From positions 4,727,501 to 4,791,500 of the forward strand of contig NW_026262701.1 in the NCBI RefSeq assembly GCF_021869535.1: 64,000 nucleotides of DNA, given 5' to 3'. Under the pieces are notes generated by a model. The model ran no database searches. It saw nothing but the letters and a program-made list of their open reading frames with translations, and had not been told where the DNA came from. Position numbers and translations under genes: made by a program. Position 1 is the first letter of the stretch. Each line of letters opens with the position of its first letter. The DNA comes from Mytilus californianus (Eukaryota; Mollusca; Bivalvia; Mytilida; Mytilidae). Shown one piece after another: positions 44,701 through 52,790 of the stretch.

Positions 44701-45370
44701 ATATTAGAAAGGAAAGTATATGATGACAGATGTGTCTATTCTTAATACAAAATTACAACATGCACATGAAACAACAAAAGAAAATGAACAGCTCTTTTAT
44801 TTATTCGAATAACCTTGAAATTTCTTTTTGATGATAAATATTAGGTATAAAGCTGCATTTAAATGAAGACAATTGAATATATATATGTATAACTCGAAAA
44901 CAACAAACTGTCAAAATATGTAAGCAGCCGTTTTGTTGGCGAAATCATTTTGTTCATGCTGATGTCATGTCTCCACACAATGAATTCACAGGCTGAGAAA
45001 AAAATTGGGAGTTTATTAATGAATTATAAGAAACAGATTTATGCTTTAAAGTGAAGAAATATTTATATGGATTGATTTATGTTTGCTTAACATCCAGTGG
45101 CAAATATTTCATGCATGTTCAGAATGATATTTATATGGAGAATTTTTAAGTTGTGCTTCAAAATGTTAATTCTGTATGCTGTTACTACAAAAAATGCTAA
45201 CAAACAAAAACATCAAGGAATAAGTAAAAAAAGTATTCTAAAAAAATGTATTCTTTCTTTCTTTACAGAGAAACAGATTAATAAATGTTGAGTATGGTAA
45301 ATTGCGACTACAGGCCAAGAAAGCTCCAGCTAAACCCAAGAGGATTAGGAAGAGACCAAGCAAAAAATAA
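32770..45370 (+). CDS. RPL14: 60S ribosomal protein L14 (eL14), 5 exons, 153 codons
   Basis: eL14 is a structural protein of the large cytosolic ribosomal subunit. Exons are 32770-32784, 34892-34987, 36446-36640, 43975-44028 and 45269-45370; all coding exons are multiples of three and every junction is phase 0. The protein shows [20 protein letters not shown] (KOW-type start), [64 protein letters not shown], and the basic tail [12 protein letters not shown] to [12 protein letters not shown]. It lacks the long Ala/Lys tail of vertebrate L14, as is usual in invertebrates. Intron 3 (7.3 kb) carries eight copies of a structured RNA element. Transcription probably starts in the pyrimidine tract at 32750-32759. 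Confidence 0.93.
32785..34891 (+). other. RPL14 intron 1
   Basis: It contains a small duplicated block CTCGTCCTTATTTT followed by AACTCTCACCT (33148-33210) and a G-run at 34237-34258. I see no other gene or structured element. Confidence 0.5.
34892..34987 (+). CDS. RPL14: RPL14 exon 2 (codons 6-37)
   Basis: [20 protein letters not shown] then [12 protein letters not shown], the conserved N-terminal beta-barrel of eL14. Acceptor TTTTTCAG, donor AGG-GTGAGA. Confidence 0.95.
35208..36282 (+). mobile_element. ATIR-1 tandem-core element, copy E (RPL14 intron 2)
   Basis: A decayed 5' hairpin (TTTTTATCC and TTGCCGTCGTATATTGG at 35208-35240), a GTCGTCGTC tract, two 155-bp core units (near 35350 and 35505), one palindromic insert (35622-35692), a G-run at 35918-35927, then the 3' section (CTGTTCAGGGTTGGACCTCT). 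It ends at a mutated terminal word GCGGTCATAT (36238-36247) and hairpin remnant. The 130-bp core is absent. It has the same subfamily layout as copy D (palindrome and G-run). Confidence 0.8.
35622..35692. repeat. Palindromic insert, copy 3
   Basis: Arms AATTTAAAAGCAGTGTAAGG and CCTTACACTACTTTTAAATT pair over nearly 30 bp; centre CCCAAACACGTTTT. It occupies the same relative place in ATIR-1 copy E as the pair in copy D. Confidence 0.9.
36446..36640 (+). CDS. RPL14: RPL14 exon 3 (codons 38-102)
   Basis: [20 protein letters not shown], then [20 protein letters not shown] and [15 protein letters not shown]. Acceptor GATTACAG, donor CTG-GTATAC. Confidence 0.95.
36908..38455. mobile_element. TIR element in RPL14 intron 3, host of a nested MITE
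   Basis: GGCTTGTATAGTTCGC near 36908 and GCAGACTATACAAGCC near 38440 are inverted copies differing at two of 16 positions. Sub-terminal ATAGTCCACACCCC (left) and ATAGTCCGCACCCC (right) also resemble each other. About 0.9 kb of non-coding sequence lies between, plus the nested element at 37330-37984. No transposase motif or clear target duplication was found. Boundaries are approximate. Confidence 0.55.
37330..37984. mobile_element. piggyBac-like MITE with TTAA target duplication
   Basis: The left end reads TTAA then CCCTTTCACCGAT (37326-37342) and the right end ATCAGCGAAAGGG then TTAA (ending 37988). The inverted ends match at 11 of 13 positions and are flanked by TTAA, the piggyBac target. 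The right sub-terminal region repeats CCGGTAAACCGGGACTCAT and a variant of it. A 105-codon minus-strand frame (37613-37930) starts next to this end but has no transposase motif, so I treat the element as non-autonomous. Confidence 0.75.
38840..38929 (+). ncRNA. Intronic structured RNA element, copy 1 of 8
   Basis: The 90-nt element has terminal stem ATGACTA (1-7) with TAGTCAT (84-90). Inside I can draw hairpin 1, residues 9-18 with 26-35 (one mismatch); hairpin 2, 40-45 with 54-59 (TTGCC with GGCA core); and hairpin 3, CTGA 61-64 with TCAG 75-78. This is a cloverleaf-like fold. It lies sense in RPL14 intron 3. Ribosomal protein introns are the usual home of snoRNAs, but I see no convincing C/D boxes or H/ACA tail, so the class is open. 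Confidence 0.65.
39417..39506 (+). ncRNA. Intronic structured RNA element, copy 2 of 8 (diverged stem)
   Basis: The interior is the same as copy 1 except a C-to-T change in the hairpin 2 loop. The terminal stem is weakened (ATGATTG against TATTCAT), so this copy may be decaying. Confidence 0.55.
39948..40037 (+). ncRNA. Intronic structured RNA element, copy 3 of 8
   Basis: Identical to copy 1 over 90 nt. First of four copies carried on near-identical 545-bp tandem segments. Confidence 0.65.
40493..40582 (+). ncRNA. Intronic structured RNA element, copy 4 of 8
   Basis: Identical to copy 3 except CCTTACCTTC for CCTTACTTTC, in the 3' arm of hairpin 1. 545 bases downstream of copy 3. Confidence 0.62.
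41038..41127 (+). ncRNA. Intronic structured RNA element, copy 5 of 8
   Basis: Identical to copy 1. 545 bases downstream of copy 4. Confidence 0.65.
41584..41673 (+). ncRNA. Intronic structured RNA element, copy 6 of 8
   Basis: Identical to copy 1. 546 bases downstream of copy 5; the tandem similarity ends shortly after it. Confidence 0.65.
42179..42268 (+). ncRNA. Intronic structured RNA element, copy 7 of 8 (compensated stem)
   Basis: The interior is conserved, but the terminal stem is different and still paired: ACAAGACT (42177-42184) with AGTCTTGT (42263-42270), 8 bp. Relative to the other copies the pair at positions 2 and 89 changes from T-A to A-T on both strands. Flanks are unrelated to the 545-bp segments. 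The only interior change is T to C at position 14, already a mismatch. Confidence 0.72.
42520..42560 (-). repeat. R1 3' fragment
   Basis: AAATGGATGTGGTATGATTG, then TCAATGAGACATCTATCCA, reverse complement of the R1 end. Confidence 0.6.
42701..42978 (+). mobile_element. ATIR-2 element: non-autonomous, one core unit
   Basis: The 5' hairpin is ATGCCCC (42707-42713) with GGGGCAT (42729-42735), then a tract CGTTCGTTCGTCTGTCCGTC (about 42753-42772). One core of about 160 bp follows (TTGAAACTTAGTACACATGT, CCCTATGATATGATCTTTC), then the inverted terminal word GTGGGGCAT (42941-42949; exact complement of ATGCCCCAC 42707-42715) and an end with ATGT and ACAT that could form a short hairpin. It has the same layout as ATIR-1 and ATIR-3. 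Sense in RPL14 intron 3. Confidence 0.78.
43367..43456 (+). ncRNA. Intronic structured RNA element, copy 8 of 8 (extended stem)
   Basis: Interior identical to copy 1. The terminal stem is extended to 14 perfect pairs: GTATAACATGACTA (43360-43373) with TAGTCATGTTATAC (43450-43463). The flanks are unrelated to the other copies, so the pairing extension arose separately. Confidence 0.72.
43750..43915 (+). mobile_element. tRNA-derived SINE, body fragment
   Basis: TCTTAATTGACTAGGATTGC, then CAGTTTTCCAGCTAAAGGTC and GGTTCTCCCAAGGTACTC match the body of the SINEs at 27055 and 50945. The tRNA-like head is missing. It lies about 60 bases before RPL14 exon 4. Confidence 0.6.
43975..44028 (+). CDS. RPL14: RPL14 exon 4 (codons 103-120)
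   Basis: [18 protein letters not shown], with the DFDRFKL block conserved in eL14. Acceptor ATTTCAG, donor GCA-GTAAGT. Confidence 0.95.
44029..45268 (+). other. RPL14 intron 4
   Basis: AT-rich; no repeat family, hairpin or coding signal noticed. Confidence 0.5.
45269..45370 (+). CDS. RPL14: RPL14 exon 5 (codons 121-153 and stop)
   Basis: [20 protein letters not shown], then [13 protein letters not shown] and TAA at 45368-45370. Acceptor CTTTACAG after a CTTT-rich tract. Confidence 0.95.
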   Translation, partial: RNRLINVEYGKLRLQAKKAPAKPKRIRKRPSKK

Positions 45371-45394
45371 ACACTCAATATTAAAGGGTTTAGA

Positions 45395-45400
45395 AATAAA
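45395..45400 (+). promoter_or_regulatory. RPL14 polyadenylation signal
   Basis: AATAAA 25 bases past the stop codon, followed by a T-rich stretch; a second AATAAA is at 45415-45420. A short 3' UTR is typical for ribosomal protein mRNAs. Confidence 0.65.
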
Positions 45401-45420
45401 TTTCTTTTTTGTCTAATAAA

Positions 45421-46555
45421 TCCTCAATTGTGAAATCAAGTTTTACTTAGAAAGGGATCATGTGGAAAGTCAGCTAGTGTGGGACTTTATTCAAGAAGCA
45501 TGTGTAAAAATTTTGAAATCATAAATCAAAACTAAAGATTGGGATAGGAAAGGAATATTGGACAAATGTATGAGACAAAAGCCCTGAATCTATTCTAGGT
45601 GATTTAATAGCCAAGGTATTATGTCTTGTAGTCTACCGAAACTTAGTTATATTGAGTTGTACTGTGTAGGCAATTTTTTCAGATCAGCCAGTTTGACAAT
45701 GCTTTGAACTTTTTTATACCCACTGATCATTCAATTTTTCATTGCATTATTTCAGCTCTTGTATTTAGGAATGATTTGATATTTGGTATGGTACTTAATA
45801 ATATTGAGTTGTTCTGTTTACTGGGCAGTCCCTTCATGTTTGATGATACTTTGTAAAATTTGTATTACACTCGCTTGTTCAAAATACTATTAAAGGATTT
45901 TTTACCCCAGAATTAGAATACCATGGCTGTATTTGGCAAAAACCTTTCAGAATTAAGGTCCTAAATGTTTTTCAAGTTCCTACACTGGTATCTATGATGA
46001 GTTTATTTAGCATGGAATTTATCATCAATTTCTCATAACAAGTGAAGGTGTACTTTGCCCAATACGTGCAACCTCTTGTTGATGCGTTGGGGGAAAATTC
46101 ATTAAAATTACCACTTTATGCGGACTGTTATTCATATCTGACTAATAGCCAATTATACATTACATGTATAACAGTTAAATCAGCTATAAAGGTTGCCTCT
46201 TACAAGCAAAAACCTGTCTTGTCAGGTCGCTATAGTAATACCTATAAATTTGTAACCTCAATTTAAAGGTCGCCTCTCCTATAAGGTCAGTTTACTCTGG
46301 TCCTGATTGTGACATTTATATACAAGTTTCGCTTTTCAATGTAACGTTCATATCTTATTGCAAATGTGTAGGTTCTATATGGCCCCTATTTGTAGATACA
46401 ATTTCAAATTGGGATTTATTGACCAATATCACAACGAATCCTAGCTAATACGACTTCATAGGAAATATGTCTTTTTGTTGAAAATTTACGTACTTTCGTT
46501 ACAAATTATTCTCATTATGTCTGCAAAAATTCAATGAAAACCGGCGAATTTCCAT
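45421..46555. other. Intergenic stretch downstream of RPL14
   Basis: No recognisable gene. A 74-codon plus-strand frame at 46042-46266 shows no motif. Confidence 0.45.
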
Positions 46556-46560
46556 TGATT

Positions 46561-48872
46561 TTTATACGACCGCAAAAATTGAAAATTTTTTGGTCGTATA
46601 TTGGTATGACGTTGGCGTCGTTGTCGTCTCTGGCGTCGTCCGAAGACACATTGGTTTTCGCACTCTAACTTAAGTTTAAGTGAATGGATCTCCATGAAAT
46701 TTTACCATAAGGTTCAATACACGAAAGGAAGGTTGGGATTGATTTTGGGGGTTATGGTACCAACAGTTAAGGAATTAGGGGCCAAAAATAAGCATTTTTG
46801 TAACTTCCAGACAATAACTTGTGTGTAAGTGTATGGATCTCTCTGACATTGTACCACAAGGTTCCATATCACAAAGGGAAGGCTGTAATTGATTTTGGGG
46901 GTAATTGCCTCAAAATTTTAAGAATTAGGGGCCAAAAAAGGGGCAAAAAACAAGCATTTTTCTAGTTTCATGACAATAACTTGTGTGTAAGTGTTTGGAT
47001 ATTTCTGAAATTGTACTACAAGGTTCCATATCACAAAGGGAAAGCTGGAATTGAGTTTGTGGGTAATTGCCCGAAACGTTTAGGAATAGGGGGCCAAAAA
47101 TAAGCATTTTTCTAGTTTCCAGACAATAACTTGTGTTCAAGTGTATGGATCTCTCTGAAATTGTACTGCAAGGTACCATACCACAAAGGGATGGCTGGGA
47201 TTGAGTTTGGGGGTGATGAATCATAAGGGGGTTCAAAAAATTTTGGGGGGGGGGATTTTTTTTTTTTCTTTTTTTTTTCTTTTTTTCCTTTTTTTTTTTC
47301 TTTTAAAATTTTCCATTTTAAGTTGGTTATTTCTGATTAATATTTAAAAGCAAATAATAATGATATGGTAGGAGATACACACCAAACAGGATGTGTAAAT
47401 TATTATATAATAAGTATTGTGCAATAGCAAGAAATTTTCAATTGCACAGTATTGCACAATTGCAAGAAATCTTCAATTGCACAGTATTGCGCAATAGCAA
47501 GAAATCCTCAATTGCACAGTATTGCGCAATAGCAAGAAATATCCAATAGCACAATATTGCGCAATAGGAAGAAATTGTCAATTGTACAGTATTGCACAAT
47601 AGCAAGAAATATTCAATTGCACAGTATTGTGCAAAAGAAGATACTTCGTATAAATTGCTTATTTCTTGATCAATTTCAATTGGGTTTTATTCTTGAATTC
47701 TTGGGGTTCTTTAATATGCTGAATCTAACCAAGTATTAAGTTTTTGGATTTTGGGCCCCGTTTTTAAATTGGTCCACATTGAGGTCCAAAGGGTCCAAAA
47801 TTTAACTTTGTTTGATTTCATCAAAAATTGAATTATTGGGGTTCTTTGATATGCCGAATCTAACCGTGTATTTAGATTCTTAATTTTTGGTTCCGTTTTC
47901 AAATTGGTCTACATTAAGGTCAAAAGGGTCCAAAATTAAACTTAGTTTGATTTTAACAAAAATTGAATTTTTGGGTTCTTTGATATGCTGAATCTAAACA
48001 TGTATTTAGATTTTTGATTATGGGACCAGTTTTCAAGTTGGTCCAAGTTGGGGTCCAAAATTAAACTTTGTTTGATTTCAACAAAAATTGAATATATGGG
48101 GTTCTTTGATATGCTGAATCTAAACATGTATTTAGATTTTAGATTTTTGGCCCAGTTTTCAAGTTGGTCCAAATTGGGGTCCAAAATTAAACTTTGTTTG
48201 ATTTCAACAAAAATTGAATATATGGGGTTCTTTGATATGCTGAATCTTACCATGTATTTAGATTTTTTATTTTGTGGGCCCGCTATCAAATTGGTTCATA
48301 TTGAGGTCAAAAGGGTCCAAAATTAAACTTTGTTTGATTTCATCAAAAATTGAATTATTGGGGTTCTTTGATATGCCAAATCTAACCGTGTTTTTAGATT
48401 TTTAATTTTGGGTCCCGTTTTTTAAATTGGTCTACATTAAGGTCCAAAGGGTCCAAAATTAAACTTAGTTTGATTTTAACAAAAATTGAATTCTTGGGGT
48501 ACTTTGATATGCTGAATCTAAACATGTGTTTAGATTTTTGATTATGGGACCAGTTTTCAAGTTTGTCCAAGTTGGGGTCCAAAAGTAAACTTTGTTTGAT
48601 TTCAACAAAAATTGAATATATGGGGTTCTTTGATATGCTGAATCTAACCATGTATTAAGATTTTGGGCATTGGACCATAATAGGTAAATTAAAAAAATTG
48701 AAGTTCTTAGACCACATTCTTTCTGTGTCAGAAACCTATGCTGTGTCAAATATTTAATCACAATCCAAATTCAGAGCTGTATCAAGCTTGAATGTTGTGT
48801 CCATACTTGCCCCAACTGTTCAGGGTTCGACCTCTGCGGTCGTATCAAGCTGCGCCCAGCGAAGCATTTTAT
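46561..48872 (+). mobile_element. ATIR-1 tandem-core element, full-length copy A
   Basis: The 5' hairpin is TATACGACC (46563-46571) with GGTCGTATA (46592-46600), then a GTC-rich tract (46613-46642). Four units of the 155-bp core follow (GGATTGATTTTGGGGG and variants near 46737, 46888, 47050 and 47200), a G-run with polypyrimidine (47248-47305), a 35-bp array (47408-47640), and eight units of a roughly 131-bp core (47703-48650). The 3' section ends in the word GCGGTCGTAT (48836-48845, complement of ATACGACCGC 46564-46573), the hairpin GCTGCGC/GCGAAGC (48849-48865) and ATTTTAT. No transposase is present. Layout and hairpin match non-autonomous Helentrons (pearl type); the class is inference. 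Confidence 0.85.
47408..47640 (+). repeat. 35-bp minisatellite with ATTGCGCAAT palindrome, copy A
   Basis: About 6.5 units of ATTGCACAGTATTGCGCAAT followed by AGCAAGAAATCTTCA. Each unit contains the 10-base palindrome ATTGCGCAAT or a variant ATTGCACAAT. It is an internal part of ATIR-1 copy A. Confidence 0.92.
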
Positions 48873-48889
48873 TTTTATAGGAAAACATA

Positions 48890-49965
48890 AAGCGGATGCA
48901 TCTTCAACACAAAAAATCTTTTAAAATTATGTTTGTTGTAACATTATACATATCTGCCTTTAATATTTAGTTTGTCAAAGCCAGACCTCTTAATGTTTCC
49001 AAGGCCTAAATTTGGTTGAAATCTGATCAATTTTGTCAAATTTCACAAAAATCTCTACTTTTGATTTATTTGCATGATAAATGTAAACGCTTTTAGGTTA
49101 AGCTATACAAAAATAGTTTTATTTCATCAGTTTGAAACATGGGACTATATTTTAATGGCCAAATATAGCCCTTACCAAACTTGCTCCTTTCTGTATGAAT
49201 TTTGTTACTGTACAAAAATGTACTAAAAACAGGCTGCAACTCTCTCAGGCAATGTTCAACATCAAACGTTTTGTCACTAGCACATCTGAGGATTTTTCTG
49301 GAAATTCCAGTGTGTAATTAATTATTTTCAAACTTAATCTGATTTAAATACAGATTCTGTGTCCAAGCTTTGCTTACAAGGTTCTGACAACACTTCCTTC
49401 TATCTTCTGTTTTCAAGATCTTGCGAAATCCTCTGGTTTTGTAGTAATAATGCACACCTTCAAAAATTTGAAGGCTGAAATTTCACTGGCTGATATAATA
49501 ATTACCCAAACAGAAAGTAAAACGGGAGTGTTGTCTGATCCTTTTAAGCGAAGCTTGTACATCAGATATGTATTTTAATCAGATTGGTTCAAACTGAAAA
49601 CTAAAAAATTCAGTTAATTATACAAGATTTATTTCATTTTGATCAAGTTCATTGAGAAGATGACCCTTTTGACTTGAAAAGTAAGAAAAAAAAATGTAAG
49701 GTTATTAGCCTCGCCTGTTACAATTACAAATGGATGCTGATCCTGATAAGGCGATGGCTTTGGCTCTGCACAAATCCTTGTACTGTGGAAGGTAGAACTT
49801 GATATTTCATATCTTGTGTTCTGGTCCATATACATAATGTTATGAAATTTCTGTTTGCGGAATATACCCGTAACTGTAACCTCAATTTCATGGTTCATTG
49901 ACATTTAAAAATAAAATGAATTTCAGTTATTCTGTATAAGACAACAATGTGTACATGCCTGTTGG
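48890..49965. other. Intergenic stretch without recognisable feature
   Basis: Contains a 91-codon minus-strand frame (49629-49904) including EPKPSPYQDQHPFVIVTGEA that I cannot assign and that has no visible splice partners. Otherwise AT-rich and unique within the window. Confidence 0.4.
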
Positions 49966-49971
49966 ACAGCG

Positions 49972-50290
49972 TTCACCTGACATTGACCTCTTTTTATAGA
50001 TTTGTGGTCAAGGTCAAGTAATCATGGTTAGGTCTGTTTCTCGGAAACTTGAGTAATAAGTCCGTAGGTTTTGATGTATTGAATGATTGTGAGGCTTCCG
50101 TGATTCATCTGACCTTAATCATTTTCATAAGTTCATTGGGTCTGTCACTCGGATACTGTTAGCAATAAGTCAATTCCATTTGTAAAAAAATGAGTGCAAG
50201 GTTTATATGTCCGTCTGACTATTCATCCGACCTTGACCTCATTTTCTTGATTCATTGGTAATGTTAAGTTTTATGTGAAACATTTGCCAC
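49972..50290 (+). repeat. Diverged tandem repeat, about 2.5 units of 120-130 bp
   Basis: CACCTGACATTGACCTC (49975), CATCTGACCTTAATC (about 50106) and CATCCGACCTTGACCTC (about 50225) mark unit starts. Between them recur TTCATTGG, a TCTGTTTCTCGGA or TCTGTCACTCGGA block, and AATAAGTC. No coding frame. Confidence 0.65.
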
Positions 50291-50757
50291 TGGACTTAAA
50301 GCAAACCACAGCAATCAATCAATTGTATGATACATGTAAGAAAACGTTGATCTTCAAGACTTCCAACATAATACAACCCTACAAATAAAGGTGAACGTAA
50401 ATTATTAAACCAAAGTCAAATAAGAGCTTTATAAGATCTACACTGAAAACAATAAACAACAACAACGATGTACGAAAAAATATATTTTTTCTATTTTAGA
50501 GCCAAAAGAAATCACTATTAGAAATACTTTTCAAATAAAAAATAATATAAAAGATAAAATTGTAATGCCGACCAAACTTGATTACATTATGTCCTGTATT
50601 ATTAGATTTATTCAAACAAACAAATCTTAAAAGACGTAAAGAAAATAGGTTTTTTTGTTTATAGTACATACAGCATATAGTATTCACTTTCTCATAAAGT
50701 ACAAATTAAGTAAAACATCAAGACTAGGGTAAACAACACTGCAAAATTCTCTTGCGT

Positions 50758-50912
50758 CCGAATCGCACCTCTGGACCCCCATCCACAGGAACATCCAAAG
50801 CCCAAAACCTGATAGCTAGAGGCTTAAATACCGAATCGTACCTCTGGACTCCCTGCCACAGGAACTCCCAAAGCCAAAAACCTGATAGCTAGAGGCTTAA
50901 ATACCGAGTCGT
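50758..50912 (+). repeat. Two-unit tandem repeat of about 72 bp
   Basis: CCGAATCGCACCTCTGGAC (50758) and CCGAATCGTACCTCTGGAC (50830) begin two near-identical units with CCACAGGAAC and CCTGATAGCTAGAGGCTTAA; a third start CCGAGTCGTAC is at 50903. Confidence 0.85.
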
Positions 50913-50944
50913 ACAACCAAAAGGAACATAATAGTACAAAAGAT

Positions 50945-51201
50945 TTTTGATTTTTGGTGTTTTAACGCCACTTTTAAGCACCGCTTTTGGGCTATTTCGT
51001 GGCGGCCAGTTTTTATTGGTGGAGGAAGCCGCAGTGCCCAGAGAAAACCACCGACCTTCGATAGGAAAACTGACAATCCTAGTCAATTAAGATTGGAGTC
51101 AAGTGCACCCGCACGAGCGGGGTTCGAACTCACAACCTCAGTGTTGACTGGCTAGTGATTACAGTAGTAACTACTTAGACCACTCGGCCACCGAGGCCCC
51201 T
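50945..51201 (-). mobile_element. tRNA-derived SINE, full copy
   Basis: The minus strand starts GGGGCCTCGGTGGCCGAGTG (A box TGGCCGAGTGG, plus-strand 51180-51190). The B box is GAGTTCGAACC (51121-51131), followed by CCCGCTCGTGCGGG. The body has TAGGATTGTCAGTTTTCC, GGTGGTTTTCTCTGGGCACT and CCTCCACCAATAAAAACTGG. The A and B boxes and their spacing (about 50-60 bases) suggest a Leu/Ser-type tRNA ancestor with an internal Pol III promoter. Two other copies are at 27055 and 43750. Confidence 0.85.
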
Positions 51202-51204
51202 AGT

Positions 51205-52125
51205 ACAAAAGACAAATACAGGGAAAACTGTAAAGTAAATATAAAGATGCACAACTTCAGCACCTAGAAACAAAACATTGTATTATTTGTGAAGTTGACA
51301 CTGGGTATTTATCTCTTAGGTCTTGGTGCTTTCCGATGAACTTTTTAAGAAAGATGATGAGACAGTCTTTGACAAAACCCTGGCTCATCAATCTTTGATC
51401 AGACACTAATGAAGTTTTACAAAGTCTTAAGAAGCAGCTGTAAGCTCTTTGGTGAATATCGTACGAGTTGAGCAATGTATACTCCATACACGGGTGAAGT
51501 TGGTAGATTGCTGTTAATTAAGGCGAGGAAAATTTATAATTTCAAAATTGAAGTCGTCTCCTTTGTCATTGATTTTGGTACTGAGATACCAGTAGTATAT
51601 AGCATACTTTTTATTTCCAAAACAAATGTGTATCTTTAACTATCTGTGTGGATAAAAAAAAAAGGCGAAAGATATCAAGACGACATTCAAAACTCATAAT
51701 AAGTCGGAAGAAAAAATACTGACAAGGCCATGACAATAAACGAAAAACGTCGAAAATAAATCCATAAAAGACCACATATAAAAAAAACATTGAGCAACAT
51801 AACCCCACTCAAACAGTCAAAACCGGAAGGTTGAGCATGCAGTTCATTCACCACACGAAACACTCCAATCACAAATTTCGGCGACAAACCTCATTCGTTT
51901 ATGTCACAATCGAGGAAGAGAGGGCGGAATTATTGTAATTTGACAATTAGTACATAATCATATATTCCATTACGGTCAACAAACTCGTGATTGCGTTCGT
52001 AAAACTTTCTATAAGATGACTACAACTACCAACTCCGTAAACAAAAGGAATACTTCTGGATTTGAGAATTCTTAGGATTCTATTGTTCCCTACTTCTACC
52101 GTCTAGGTTTATATTTATTTGAAGC
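51205..52125. other. Intergenic stretch without recognisable feature
   Basis: Short frames on the minus strand (51257-51487, 51611-51887) have no motif I recognise; no repeat links found. Confidence 0.4.
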
Positions 52126-52129
52126 TGGC

Positions 52130-52790
52130 TTCATACAGAAGCTTCTTAGGAAGAATTATAATAAACAAGCATCATCCTTAACTTCACATTTCGCGATACA
52201 GATGATGTCCTCTCGCTAAATAATTCAAAGTTTGGAGACGATGTTGAACGCATTTATCCCATCGAACTTGAATACAGCAGATACAGTAAAGTCTGCCTTA
52301 TATATTGACTTACACTTCTTGTGTTTTGTTTACTGTTGTTTGTCTTTTGGTCTTTTCCCGTGTTTTTTTTTTGCCATGGCGTTGTCAGTTTATTTTTGAC
52401 TTATGAGTATGAATATTCCTTTGGTATATTTTGCCTCTCTTCTACATCTAGATATTGACAACAAGGGTCGGTCGAAAACAAAACTCCCGATTGTGAATTT
52501 TCCATTTCTATGTAGCAACATTTTATGCAGCGCCTGCATATGGAGTATATATCTCCCAGTTGATACGATATTCAAGGGCTTGAATTTCCGATCATGTTTT
52601 CTTTGATAGAGGTTAGCTACTTACAAGGAAGCTATTAATCCAATTAAGAGTTCAAAGTGGTGTAGTTAAAGTCATCCCTTCAAAAAATTTACGTACGTCA
52701 TCATGAGTTGGTTGACCGTTATGGAATATTTGTTTCACAGTTGACGACGAATATGTTCCAATTGTCGTAATCACAATTCTGTCCTCTTTT
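52130..52790 (+). mobile_element. Penelope-like element fragment, rearranged
   Basis: 52135-52315 corresponds to the RT segment at 10-185 (AAGCTTCTTAGGAAGAA, GATGATGTCCTCTCGCTAAA, GTTGAACGCATTTATCCCAT). The RT continues at 52445-52760 (ATTGACAACAAGGGTCGGTC, GTGAATTTTCCATTTCTATG). Between them, 52316-52442 is sequence that elsewhere lies 3' of the RT (TTTGTCTTTTGGTC, TTGCCATGGCGTTGTCAGTT; compare 730-830). Frames are broken at many places. The element is dead. Confidence 0.7.

Noticed and set aside
47408-47640. Regular short repeats that could suggest a CRISPR array (also 53575-53815).
   Set aside because: Units are directly abutting with no unique spacers, lie inside a eukaryotic transposon, and there are no cas genes.
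46561-48872. Classical Helitron for the ATIR-1 family.
   Set aside because: The 3' end is hairpin then ATTTTAT, not CTRR, and the inverted terminal word is asymmetric; the Helentron/HINE plan fits better.
49629-49904. 91-codon minus-strand frame as a gene.
   Set aside because: No recognisable motif, no splice partners and no upstream promoter signal; not enough to call it.
51121-51201. Possible true tRNA gene (A and B boxes).
   Set aside because: No proper acceptor stem closure, and the sequence continues into a SINE body shared with 27055 and 43750.
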